NCBI RefSeq assembly: GCF_024703995.1 | Contig: NZ_JAMXQV010000009.1 | Location: forward strand, 62,001-126,000 | DNA from: Amycolatopsis iheyensis | Lineage (GTDB): Bacteria > Actinomycetota > Actinomycetes > Mycobacteriales > Pseudonocardiaceae | Reading direction: 5' to 3' | DNA length: 64,000 nucleotides | In this document: in pieces, positions 6,209-13,304 of the stretch | Numbering within the stretch: position 1 is the first letter of the stretch | Layout: every line of letters begins with the position of its first letter | Made by a program: the position numbers and the translations under genes | The notes under the pieces: model-generated | Seen by the model: only the letters and a program-made list of their open reading frames with translations | Database searches by the model: none | Told to the model about the DNA's origin: nothing

Positions 6209-7885
6209 TCAGAGGTCCAGCACGACGTCCTCGGCGGGCCGGGCGCAGCAGATCAGCGCCTCGCCCGCCGCCGCGGGTTCGAGTGGCTCCGGGGCGTACT
6301 CCACGCCGCCCGAGAGCACCGGTGTCACGCACGTGTGGCAGACCCCCGTCCGGCACGACCAGCGCGTCGGGACGTCGCACGCCTCGGCGAACTCGAGCAG
6401 GCTCGGGTAGCTCTCGCGCCACGGCACCGTCAGGCCGCTGCGGGCGAACGTCACCGCGGGGCCCGGGCCCGGCGAGCCCGCCGGGGGATGCGGGGCCGTC
6501 CGCACCGCGTCGGTGATCCCGGGGTTGATCGCCGAGACGCCGCCGAACAGTTCACTGTGGACACGGGACGCGTCGATGCCCAGGGACACCAGGGCTTCCC
6601 GCATCGCCGTCATGAACGCGTCCGGCCCGCACAGGTAGGCGGTCGCCTCGCACGGAAGGTCCAAAGTGGACAATGTGGCGACCGTGAGGCGACCGGTCTC
6701 CGCCGTGTAGTACACGTGTTCGTGGGCGTTCGGAAGGTCTGTCAGCAGCCGGTGCGCCTCGTCGGCGAACGCGTGCTCCGCCGCCGAACGGGTGGTGTGC
6801 AGCCACCAGACCTCCCGTTCGCTTCGGCTCGCCGCCAGCGCGTGCAGCATCGCCAGCACCGGCGTCACGCCGATCCCCGCCGACAGCAGGACCACCGGGC
6901 CGTCACCGGCGGCCAGGACGAAGTCGCCACGCGGGGCCGCGACCTCCACCGTCGCACCCGCCGCCAGCCGCGTGTGGAGGTAGCCGCTCACCACCCCGTC
7001 GCGCTTGACGCTGATGCGGTACGCGTGCTCGGACGGCGCCGCCGAGAGCGAGTAGCTGCGGACCGGCGCCGGGTCGCCGGCCCCGGGCACGCGCAGCGTC
7101 AGGTACTGGCCCGGTTCGGGCCGGGGGAGTGGCGCGCCGTCGTCGGCGGTCAGGTGGATCGACGCCACCGACGCGCTTTCGGGCACCACCCGGGCCACCC
7201 GCAACGGCCGAAACCCGCGCCACCCGGCCGGTGCGGGAGCGGGCGCGGCCGCCAGCAGGTCGCGGAACGACGCCTGCCAGCCCGGGCTCAGCGCGGGGAC
7301 GTCGACCGCCTTGCGCAGCGTCTCGGGGTCGCGGTCCGGCAGGTAGAGCAGCGCGTCGACGTCGGCGACGCTCAGCTCGTGCCGCCCGGTCCGGGTGCGG
7401 ACGATCTCGTCGCCGGCCTGGACGTGCCCTTCGGTGATGACCCGCAGGTAGAACCCCGGCCGGTGGTGGGCGACCAGCAGGGCCGGCATCCGCGGCTCGC
7501 CCAGGCGCATCCCGACGCGGAAGCACGTCACGCGCGGCTGGGTGACCTCGAACTCGGCCTCGCCGACGCGGTACCGGTCGCCGATGTGCACCTCGTCGTC
7601 GGGCAGGCCGTCGACGGTGAAGTTCTCGCCGAACTGGCCGTCTTCGAGGTCTTCGCGGCCGAGGAAACGCCGCCAGTGCTCGTAGGACTCGCGCTGGTAC
7701 ACCAGCACCGCGCGGATCTCGCCGCCGTGCCCGCCCAGGTCGCCCTGGCCGTCGCCGTCGACGTTGAGCCTCCGGACCAGCCGCGGGCCCTCGACCGGGT
7801 ACTTGAAGATTCCCGTGTGGACGGTCCGGCCCTGCCAGGTCACGTCCTTCGGCAGGCCGACGTTGAGGGAAACCAGCCGTGCCAT
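6209..7885 (-). CDS. MOSC domain - ferredoxin reductase - [2Fe-2S] fusion oxidoreductase
   Basis: Three-part, 558-aa electron-transfer protein. Residues ~1-215 form a YiiM-like MOSC domain with its helical tail (GGHGGEIRAVLVY; TCFRVGMRLGEP), expected to hold a molybdenum cofactor or sulfur. Residues ~220-450 are a ferredoxin-NADP reductase unit: the FAD motif RSYSLSAAP and the NAD(P) motif GIGVTPVLAML. Residues ~475-558 are a plant-type [2Fe-2S] ferredoxin with Cys511, Cys516, Cys519 and Cys546/547 as cluster ligands. The natural substrate is not known; reduction of N-hydroxylated or other oxidised compounds is plausible by analogy with YiiM and mARC. It lies 13 bp downstream of the CGNR regulator gene, as part of one operon. 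Confidence 0.9.
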   Translation of the reverse strand: MARLVSLNVGLPKDVTWQGRTVHTGIFKYPVEGPRLVRRLNVDGDGQGDLGGHGGEIRAVLVYQRESYEHWRRFLGREDLEDGQFGENFTVDGLPDDEVHIGDRYRVGEAEFEVTQPRVTCFRVGMRLGEPRMPALLVAHHRPGFYLRVITEGHVQAGDEIVRTRTGRHELSVADVDALLYLPDRDPETLRKAVDVPALSPGWQASFRDLLAAAPAPAPAGWRGFRPLRVARVVPESASVASIHLTADDGAPLPRPEPGQYLTLRVPGAGDPAPVRSYSLSAAPSEHAYRISVKRDGVVSGYLHTRLAAGATVEVAAPRGDFVLAAGDGPVVLLSAGIGVTPVLAMLHALAASRSEREVWWLHTTRSAAEHAFADEAHRLLTDLPNAHEHVYYTAETGRLTVATLSTLDLPCEATAYLCGPDAFMTAMREALVSLGIDASRVHSELFGGVSAINPGITDAVRTAPHPPAGSPGPGPAVTFARSGLTVPWRESYPSLLEFAEACDVPTRWSCRTGVCHTCVTPVLSGGVEYAPEPLEPAAAGEALICCARPAEDVVLDL

Positions 7886-7898
7886 GTGTTCGTCTCCT

Positions 7899-8399
7899 TC
7901 AGTCCGCGGCCGTGCGGGAGCGCTGGTAGTGCCGCCGGGCCTTCATGCGGTTCCCGCAGACGGCCATCGAGCACCAGCGGGCGCTGTTGGGCTTGCTGTG
8001 GTCGATCAGGAACAGCCGGCACTCCGGGTTGGCGCACGGGCGCAGCCGGCCGGGGCTCGACTTGGCCAGCGCGTCCCACGCGAGCACGGCCCGCGCGGCG
8101 GCGGCCCGGCCGGCCGGGACGTTCAGGTGCCACTCGACGCCGTCTTCGCCGAAGGACGCCCGGTAACCGGCGCCGTCGACGAACGCGCCCGCCGCGGCCG
8201 GTCCCACCTCGCCGCGCACGATCCGCTGGAGCACGGACCGCGCTTCGACCAGCGCGCGGTGCTCGTTGTCGGTTGCCGGCTGCCCGTGGGCGGCGAGCCA
8301 CTCCCGGGCAGCCGCCGGGTCCGCGAGGTCGTCACCCGGGATGCCGTCGTGCACCGGCGTGGTGTTCAGCAGGTCCAGCAGCAGCGTCTCGTCGCTCAT
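7899..8399 (-). CDS. CGNR zinc-finger transcriptional regulator
   Basis: ABATE/CGNR-family regulator. An N-terminal stress-responsive ABATE domain (~1-110) is followed by a C-terminal treble-clef zinc finger with the diagnostic pattern CANPECRLFLIDHSK, then WCSMAVCGNRMKARRHYQR. The start MSDETLLLDLL at 8399 is preferred because GGAGG lies ~11 nt upstream; an ATG at 8423 would add eight residues. It heads an operon with the MOSC-ferredoxin reductase and is divergent from the DUF427 operon. Four copies of a CTAACC/GGTTAG motif in the shared promoter suggest autoregulation. The ligand is unknown. Confidence 0.85.
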   Translation of the reverse strand: MSDETLLLDLLNTTPVHDGIPGDDLADPAAAREWLAAHGQPATDNEHRALVEARSVLQRIVRGEVGPAAAGAFVDGAGYRASFGEDGVEWHLNVPAGRAAAARAVLAWDALAKSSPGRLRPCANPECRLFLIDHSKPNSARWCSMAVCGNRMKARRHYQRSRTAAD

Positions 8400-8405
8400 C
8401 GTCGG

Positions 8406-8487
8406 CCTAACCTCCAAACTCATGCTTGACAGGTTACACCACCGATGCTTCCATGTCTAACCATCAAAGTTCTTCAGAAAGGTTAGA
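8406..8487. promoter_or_regulatory. Divergent promoter with repeated CTAACC/GGTTAG operator
   Basis: The region holds CCTAACCT at 8406-8413, AGGTTA at 8431-8436, TCTAACC at 8456-8462 and GGTTAGA at 8481-8487. The last two form a perfect 7-bp inverted repeat with an 18-bp spacer, and the first two form another. A TTGACA (8426-8431) overlaps the second site and could be a -35 box for the rightward gene; I do not see a convincing -10. The arrangement between a CGNR regulator and a divergent operon fits a regulator-bound control region. Confidence 0.6.
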
Positions 8488-8491
8488 AGTC

Positions 8492-9361
8492 ATGGGACTG
8501 GCCTGGCAGCAAGGACCACTGGCCACGCGGGCCGTGGGGCACTTCCTGGTCGAGCAGCCGCTGCCCGAGCGGCTGCTGTTCGCCGAGCCGCTGCGGCGGC
8601 GGATGCGCGTGCGGTTCGGCGGCGAGTGGGTGGCCGACAGCGAGGACGTCGTCCTGCTGCACGAGCCCGGTCGCTACCCGGTGGCGTACTTCCCGCTCGC
8701 CGACGTCCGCGAAGGCGTGCTCGCCGCCGAGAACCGGACGACGACGCACCGCGAGCTCGGGCCGGCCGAGTGGTTCACCGTCCAGGCGGCGGGCAAGCAG
8801 GCGCCGCGCGCGGCCTGGCGCTACACCGGCCTCCCGGGTCACGCGGACGTCCTGCGCGACCGCGTCGCCTTCGCCTGGCGGGCGATGGACGCCTTCTACG
8901 AGGAGGACGAGCGGATCGTCGGGCACGCCGCCGACCCGTACCACCGCGTCGACATCCGGCGGACTTCGCGGCACCTCGTCGTGCGCGACGGAGACCGCGT
9001 CGTCGCCGAAACCCGGCGCCCGGTCGTGCTGTACGAGTCCGGCTTCGCGCCGCGCTGGTACGTGCCGCGCGAGGACATCGACCTGACCGCGCTGACGCCG
9101 GTCGACGGCGAGACCTTCTGCCCGTACAAGGGGTTGGCCGGCTACTTCGACATCGGCTCCGGCAAGCGCGCCGCCTGGTCGTACCCCGAGGCGTGGCCCG
9201 AGGTCGAGCGGGTGTCCGGGTTCGTGTCCTTCGAGCCGGACGTCGTCGAGGTGACCCTCGACGGCCGGAAGCTGGCCCTCGAACCGGGCCAGACCGTCAC
9301 GCCGCACGGCATCGACCGCGGCCTGGACCCCAGCGAGCTGCTCGCCGGAAAGGGGAACTGA
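8492..9361 (+). CDS. DUF427 domain-containing protein
   Basis: Protein of 289 aa with two copies of the DUF427 beta-barrel fold. The segment FGGEWVADSEDVVLLHEPGRYPVAYFPLADV begins the first half, and RVVAETRRPVVLYESGFAPRWYVPREDI begins the second, which ends CPYKGLAGYFDI and FEPDVVEVTLDG. The function is unknown; family members often sit next to oxidoreductases. The start at 8492 (MGLAWQQ) is chosen because the upstream codons overlap the operator cluster; AGAAAGG precedes it. One base separates its stop from the next ATG, so it heads an operon with an SDR and a VOC protein. Confidence 0.85.
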   Translation: MGLAWQQGPLATRAVGHFLVEQPLPERLLFAEPLRRRMRVRFGGEWVADSEDVVLLHEPGRYPVAYFPLADVREGVLAAENRTTTHRELGPAEWFTVQAAGKQAPRAAWRYTGLPGHADVLRDRVAFAWRAMDAFYEEDERIVGHAADPYHRVDIRRTSRHLVVRDGDRVVAETRRPVVLYESGFAPRWYVPREDIDLTALTPVDGETFCPYKGLAGYFDIGSGKRAAWSYPEAWPEVERVSGFVSFEPDVVEVTLDGRKLALEPGQTVTPHGIDRGLDPSELLAGKGN

Positions 9362-9362
9362 G

Positions 9363-10070
9363 ATGACTTCGCTGACGGACCGCACGGTTCTCGTCATCGG
9401 CCGCGGCAGCGGGATCGCCCGCGCGGTGACCCTCGCCGTCCGCGCCGCCGGGGCCACCGTCGTGGTCGCAGGCCGGGACGAAAAGACCTTGGTCTACGAC
9501 GATCCGGGGATCAGCACCGCGCAGGTCGACCTCACCGACGAGGCTTCGGTGGCCGCGCTGGCGCACCGGCTCGGCTCGGTCGACCACATCGTCTCGACGG
9601 CCTCGGCCCGCGCCCGCGGCATGGTGGGCGAGCTCGCCCACGACGTCGTGCTCCGGTCGTTCGACGTCAAGGTGCTCGGCCCGCTGCTGCTGGCCAAGCA
9701 CTTCGCGCCGCGGCTGCCCGAAGACGGCTCGTTCGTCTTCTTCTCCGGATCGTCGGCGCGCAAGCCCACCACGGGCATGCTCGCGGTCGGCGCCACCAAC
9801 GCCGCGGTCGACGCGCTCACCCGCGGTCTCGCGGTCGAGCTGGCGCCGATCCGGGTGAACGCGATCTCGCCGGGCACCGTCGACACCGGGGCCTACGACG
9901 CTCTCGGCGACGAGAAGAAGGCCGCGCTGTTCGCGACCCGCGCGGCCACCAGCCCCGCCCGGCGCGTCGGCCGCTCCGAGGACATCGCCGAGGCGGTGGT
10001 GTTCGCGCTGGGCGCCACGTTCCTGACCGGGGTCTCCCTCGGCGTCGACGGTGGTGAACCCCTTGTCTGA
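9363..10070 (+). CDS. SDR-fold protein lacking the catalytic Tyr-Lys pair
   Basis: Rossmann-fold short-chain dehydrogenase family member of 235 aa. The nucleotide-binding loop is present as GRGSGIARA (residues ~13-21) and the C-terminal NAISPGTVDTGAY and TGVSLGVDGGEPLV segments are standard. At the active site, where YxxxK is expected, the sequence reads MLAVGATNAAVDAL, with Val at the Tyr place and Asn at the Lys place. The Ser motif (FFSGSSA) remains. It may bind a nucleotide without normal hydride transfer, or act as a regulator. It is the middle gene of the DUF427-SDR-VOC operon and overlaps the VOC gene. Confidence 0.85.
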   Translation: MTSLTDRTVLVIGRGSGIARAVTLAVRAAGATVVVAGRDEKTLVYDDPGISTAQVDLTDEASVAALAHRLGSVDHIVSTASARARGMVGELAHDVVLRSFDVKVLGPLLLAKHFAPRLPEDGSFVFFSGSSARKPTTGMLAVGATNAAVDALTRGLAVELAPIRVNAISPGTVDTGAYDALGDEKKAALFATRAATSPARRVGRSEDIAEAVVFALGATFLTGVSLGVDGGEPLV

Positions 10071-10575
10071 GCTGGAGTTCCGCCTCGAAGTCCTCACCCT
10101 GCCCGTCGCCGACGTCGACCGGGCGAAGCGGTTCTACACCGAGCGGGCCGGCTTCACCCTCGACGTCGACTACCAGCCGAACAGCGGGTTCCGCGTGGTC
10201 CAGCTGACCCCGCCCGGCTCGGCGGCGTCGATCCAGCTCGGCACCGGGCTGACCGACGCGGCCCCCGGCTCGGCCCGGGCGGGCTACCTGGTGGTGGCCG
10301 ACATCGAAGCAGCGCACGGTGAGCTGGCCGGCCGCGGCGTGCCGGTCGGTTCGTTGCGGCACAAGAAGTCGGCGGACTGGCAGGGTGACTTCGCGCCCGG
10401 CGCCGACCCGGACCGGCGCGACTACGCGAGCTTCTTCGACTTCGCCGACCCGGACGGCAACACGTGGACCGTCCAGGAGCGCGGATCGAGCAGTTCATCC
10501 CGGACGTTCCCGCTGATCACCCAAGGCGTATACGCGCGCTCTACTTCGTCCCGGCCCACTCATCGACCGTCGTGA
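10051..10575 (+). CDS. VOC-family (glyoxalase/bleomycin-resistance fold) protein
   Basis: Single VOC module of ~145 aa followed by a Ser/Arg-rich tail. The fold signature is complete: RLEVLTLPVADVDRAKRFY, GFRVVQLTPPGSAASIQLGTG, YLVVADIEAAHGELAGRGV and FFDFADPDGNTWTVQE. His is not found at the first metal position (VLTLPV), and only the last acidic ligand (Glu of VQE) is evident, so a metal-dependent dioxygenase is unlikely; binding or lyase roles remain possible. The GTG start lies 20 bp inside the SDR gene. The last 35 bp overlap the convergent isochorismatase-family gene. Confidence 0.8.
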   Translation: MVNPLSELEFRLEVLTLPVADVDRAKRFYTERAGFTLDVDYQPNSGFRVVQLTPPGSAASIQLGTGLTDAAPGSARAGYLVVADIEAAHGELAGRGVPVGSLRHKKSADWQGDFAPGADPDRRDYASFFDFADPDGNTWTVQERGSSSSSRTFPLITQGVYARSTSSRPTHRPS

Positions 10576-11083
10576 CCCGGCCGCGGCGGGCCAGGACGTC
10601 GGTCAGCAGGGTGTCGTGCAGTGCCGGGTTCGGGTCGGCGCACGCGTCGCCCAGGACGGTGAGCTCGTAGTCGAGGTCGGCGGCCCGCAGGGCCGTCGAG
10701 AGGACCACGCCGCCGGTGGCGATGCCGGCCAGCACGAGGTGCGTGACGTCCTGGGCGGCGAGGATCTGGTCCAGGTCGTTGCCGGCGAAGGCGCTGACGC
10801 GGTTCTTGAACACGACGATCTCGCCGTCGGCCGGGGCGACGTCGGGGTGGATCTCGGCGCCGGGGTCGTCGGCGGTGTAGAGGTGCGCGGGCACGGCGCC
10901 GAAGATCCGGTTGCGCGGGTGGACGTCGGTGTGCCCGGCCCGCAGCCGCAGGGCGACGTGGACGACGAGGACACCGGTGGCGCGGGCCGCCCGGAGCGCG
11001 TGGACGGCGCGGGGCAGGTAGTCGTCGTCCACCCGGGACAGCGGCGAGCGCTGGAGGTCCATCGAGAGCAGGGCGGTGGCCAT
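10541..11083 (-). CDS. Isochorismatase-family hydrolase without the usual nucleophilic cysteine
   Basis: 180-aa alpha/beta protein of the isochorismatase-like cysteine hydrolase fold. Asp8/9 (SMDLQ) and Lys93 (VVFKNRVSAFAGNDL) of the triad are in place. The third element, normally T-x-G-C-V, reads GIATGGVVLSTALRAADLDY, with Val where the nucleophilic Cys is expected. This fits a non-cysteine member, as in true isochorismatases, or an inactive protein. It lies just downstream (11 bp) of the MFS gene on the same strand, so it probably belongs to the MarR-MFS operon. The start has GGAGG-like sequence (gcctccc on the plus strand). Confidence 0.85.
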   Translation of the reverse strand: MATALLSMDLQRSPLSRVDDDYLPRAVHALRAARATGVLVVHVALRLRAGHTDVHPRNRIFGAVPAHLYTADDPGAEIHPDVAPADGEIVVFKNRVSAFAGNDLDQILAAQDVTHLVLAGIATGGVVLSTALRAADLDYELTVLGDACADPNPALHDTLLTDVLARRGRVTTVDEWAGTK

Positions 11084-11094
11084 GGGAGGCCTTT

Positions 11095-12459
11095 CTACGC
11101 GGGGCCGCGAAGGCGGCCGAGGGAGCGGTCGAAGAGCGTCACGAGCAGGTAGAGCCCGCCGGCGGCGAGCATCACCCAGGCCAGCGTGTGCATGCCGCCG
11201 GTGTCGGCGTGCGGGCCGAAGGAGGCGGCGGTCGCGGAGGAGGCGATCATCGAGCCGACGTAGGCGAAGGTGCGCAGCAGACCGGCGGACGACGCGGTGC
11301 GTTCGGGATCGGACTGGAAGTAGACGGAGTTCTGCAGCGCCAGGTTGTTCAGTCCCTGCGGGAGGCCGAAGATCAGGGCCACCAGCACAAGCATCCACAG
11401 TGGACTGCTGCCGGTGAGGGTGAGCAGCACGACGCAGGCGGCGATCTGCCCGACGGCGCCGAGCAGCAGCTTGCCGCGCACCCCGCGGCGCCGGCCGGAG
11501 ACGATCGAGACGCCGATCGCGGTGAGGAACATGGGGATCTGCACCAGACCGGCGTCGAAGGCGGAAAGCCCGAAGCCTTCCTCGGTCCACTCGCTGAAGC
11601 CGTAGAGGAAGGCGTACGCGACGACGTAGGCGACGACCGCGCGGCCGTAGGTGGCCAGCAGCGGGGTGTTGCCGCCGAGCACCCGCAGGTCGATGAACGG
11701 CGTGGGGGTCCGCAGTTCCCGGACGGCGAACGCCCCGCCCACCAGGACGGTGAGCACCGGCAGGTACCAGGTGCTCACGTGCGGGTTCATCAGGAACAGC
11801 AGCAACGACGTGAGGGTCGCGGCGAACAGGCCCATGCCGGGCAGGTCGAGCCGGCTCAGGTCGCCGCGTCGCACGGACTCCTTGGGGAGGCGCAGGAAAC
11901 CGAGGACGATGGCGGCGGCCGCGAGCGGGACGTTGAGCGCGAAGGTGGCTCGCCAGCCGCCGACGCCGATGAGCAGCCCCCCGAGCAACGGCCCGACGAC
12001 GGCGATGGTCTGGTTCGCCACGGCGAGCGCGGTGAGCACGCCCTGCGGGTTGTCCTCGCCGGTGCGCTCGGCTTCGCTGCGCAGCAAGGCCATGGCGGCG
12101 GGATAGCCGGCACAGGTCCCGAACCCGAGCAGCACCCGGGCGGCGATCAGCACCCCGAGGTTCGGGGCGACGGCCCCGAGCACACCGGCGAGGCCGACGA
12201 GGCTGGTGCCGGCGAGGAAGAGCCGCCGCGGCCCGAAGAGATCGATGAGCCGCCCGACGACGGGCTGGCCCAGGGAGGTGGCGAGGTAGAGGGCGGAGAC
12301 GAGCCACGCGGTTTGCGCGGGCGGCGCGCCGAGCGCCCAGCCGATGGGGATCAGGGCGACCGAGATGATGGTGGAGTTGATCGGATTCAGGACCGAGCCC
12401 AGCATCATCGCGGGCAGCAGCCGCCGGTCGAAGCCGGGTTTGGTGGCTTGGTCAGTCAT
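11095..12459 (-). CDS. MFS transporter, DHA2-like drug exporter
   Basis: Major facilitator of 454 aa with about 12-14 hydrophobic helices, resembling EmrB/QacA-type multidrug exporters. The cytoplasmic loop motif GRLIDLFGPRRLFLAG (motif A) and the antiporter motif C-like AVVGPLLGGLLIG are visible. It probably exports a hydrophobic toxin under control of the MarR gene upstream. The start MTDQATKPGFDRRL is supported by AAAGGGGG. The ATG overlaps the stop of a repeat-rich frame (ATGACTGA), and the same eight bases occur at the MarR stop, suggesting that MarR and MFS were once directly coupled. Confidence 0.9.
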   Translation of the reverse strand: MTDQATKPGFDRRLLPAMMLGSVLNPINSTIISVALIPIGWALGAPPAQTAWLVSALYLATSLGQPVVGRLIDLFGPRRLFLAGTSLVGLAGVLGAVAPNLGVLIAARVLLGFGTCAGYPAAMALLRSEAERTGEDNPQGVLTALAVANQTIAVVGPLLGGLLIGVGGWRATFALNVPLAAAAIVLGFLRLPKESVRRGDLSRLDLPGMGLFAATLTSLLLFLMNPHVSTWYLPVLTVLVGGAFAVRELRTPTPFIDLRVLGGNTPLLATYGRAVVAYVVAYAFLYGFSEWTEEGFGLSAFDAGLVQIPMFLTAIGVSIVSGRRRGVRGKLLLGAVGQIAACVVLLTLTGSSPLWMLVLVALIFGLPQGLNNLALQNSVYFQSDPERTASSAGLLRTFAYVGSMIASSATAASFGPHADTGGMHTLAWVMLAAGGLYLLVTLFDRSLGRLRGPA

Positions 12460-12820
12460 GGCTCGGCCCCCTTTGCGGGTGCCGTCGGTCGGGGCTGGTC
12501 GTGGGGATGGGGGTTCGGTCGCCGCTCCGCCCGCCGGGCGGTCGCCGCCGGCCGGTGTCCGGGCTTGCCGCGAGAACACGAGCCTGCCCGCCGCGCCGAG
12601 CGGGCGCGGGTGGCCGCCGGTCGGGGTTCAGTGTGGGGCCGGTTGCTTGGCCGTTGGGGTGTGGCCGCCGGTCGGGGTCGAGGTTCGGTGCGGGGCCGGT
12701 TGTCTGGCCGCTGGGCTGTGGCCGCCGGCTCGGGCCCAGGCCGGCCGCGGGCCTGCCACCGCGCCGGCCGACCCCGCGCGACCGCCGGGTGAAGTGCTGC
12801 TTCGTCGTGCGCTCAGTCAT
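12452..12820 (-). other. Repeat-rich reading frame inserted between marR-like and MFS genes
   Basis: This ~360-bp stretch on the minus strand has one open frame (122 codons, low-complexity R/P/G-rich) that joins both neighbours by ATGACTGA. The frame begins MTERTTKQHFTRR, echoing the MFS start MTDQATKPGFDRR. Inside are about 2.3 imperfect tandem units of 51-57 bp starting at 12610, 12661 and 12718 (each opens GTGGCCGCCGG). The peptide repeats RRP-P-GQ-TGP-LNPD. I think it is expanded spacer DNA and not a functional protein, but a coupled small protein cannot be excluded. Confidence 0.5.
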
Positions 12821-13256
12821 CGATCAACCGGCCCAGCACCGACATCGCCGCGAGCACCGTCTGCCGGTCCTTCTCGCTGCACCTCTCCTGCAGCTTCTCC
12901 GCCAGCCACTCGCCCCGGGCCTGGCGCCCTTCCTCGACCCGGCGGCGGCCCTCTTCCGTCAGCGTGAGCAGCTGGCGACGGCCGTCTTCGGGGTCGGGGT
13001 GGCGCTCCACCAGGCCGCGCTCGGCCAGTGCGGTGATCGTCGCCGTCATCGACTGGTGGCGGACGCTTTCGATCTTCGCCAGGTCGCCCGCCGTGAGGCC
13101 GGGTGAGTCGGCCACCCGGCCCAGGTGCGCCAGCGCGGACGCCTGGCCCAGCGTCATGTCCTCGGGCTGGGCGGCACGCAGGATGCGCCGCCGCAGCCGG
13201 CTGATGACCGCGCGGACCGCCTCGGAAGCCTCGACGGAGGAAGGGGACAAGCTCAT
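12813..13256 (-). CDS. MarR-family transcriptional regulator
   Basis: 147-residue dimeric winged-helix repressor. The HTH is centred on LTAGDLAKIESVRHQSMTAT (~55-75) and the wing on RHPDPEDGRRQLLTLTEEG. N- and C-terminal helices form the dimer interface. The ATG at 13256 is preferred; a GTG three codons earlier is also possible. A perfect 30-bp palindrome lies 19-48 bp upstream and probably is its own operator, controlling the MarR-MFS-isochorismatase operon. The stop codon shares ATGACTGA with the downstream repeat-rich frame. By family precedent it senses a phenolic or lipophilic compound exported by the MFS protein. Confidence 0.9.
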   Translation of the reverse strand: MSLSPSSVEASEAVRAVISRLRRRILRAAQPEDMTLGQASALAHLGRVADSPGLTAGDLAKIESVRHQSMTATITALAERGLVERHPDPEDGRRQLLTLTEEGRRRVEEGRQARGEWLAEKLQERCSEKDRQTVLAAMSVLGRLIDD

Positions 13257-13274
13257 GGTCCACACCGTATATCG

Positions 13275-13304
13275 CGCAGCTAAAACTGTACAGTTTTAGC
13301 TGCG
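13275..13304. promoter_or_regulatory. Perfect 30-bp palindromic operator of the MarR gene
   Basis: Every base pairs: the right arm is TACAGTTTTAGCTGCG inverted about the centre TGTACA (13287-13292), with outer flank CGCAGCTAAAAC. The site covers the expected -35 region of the leftward MarR gene, whose -10 would be TATACG just downstream on the minus strand. Its outer half lies within the last codons and stop of the upstream NmrA-type gene, so the operator is embedded in coding sequence. Confidence 0.8.
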
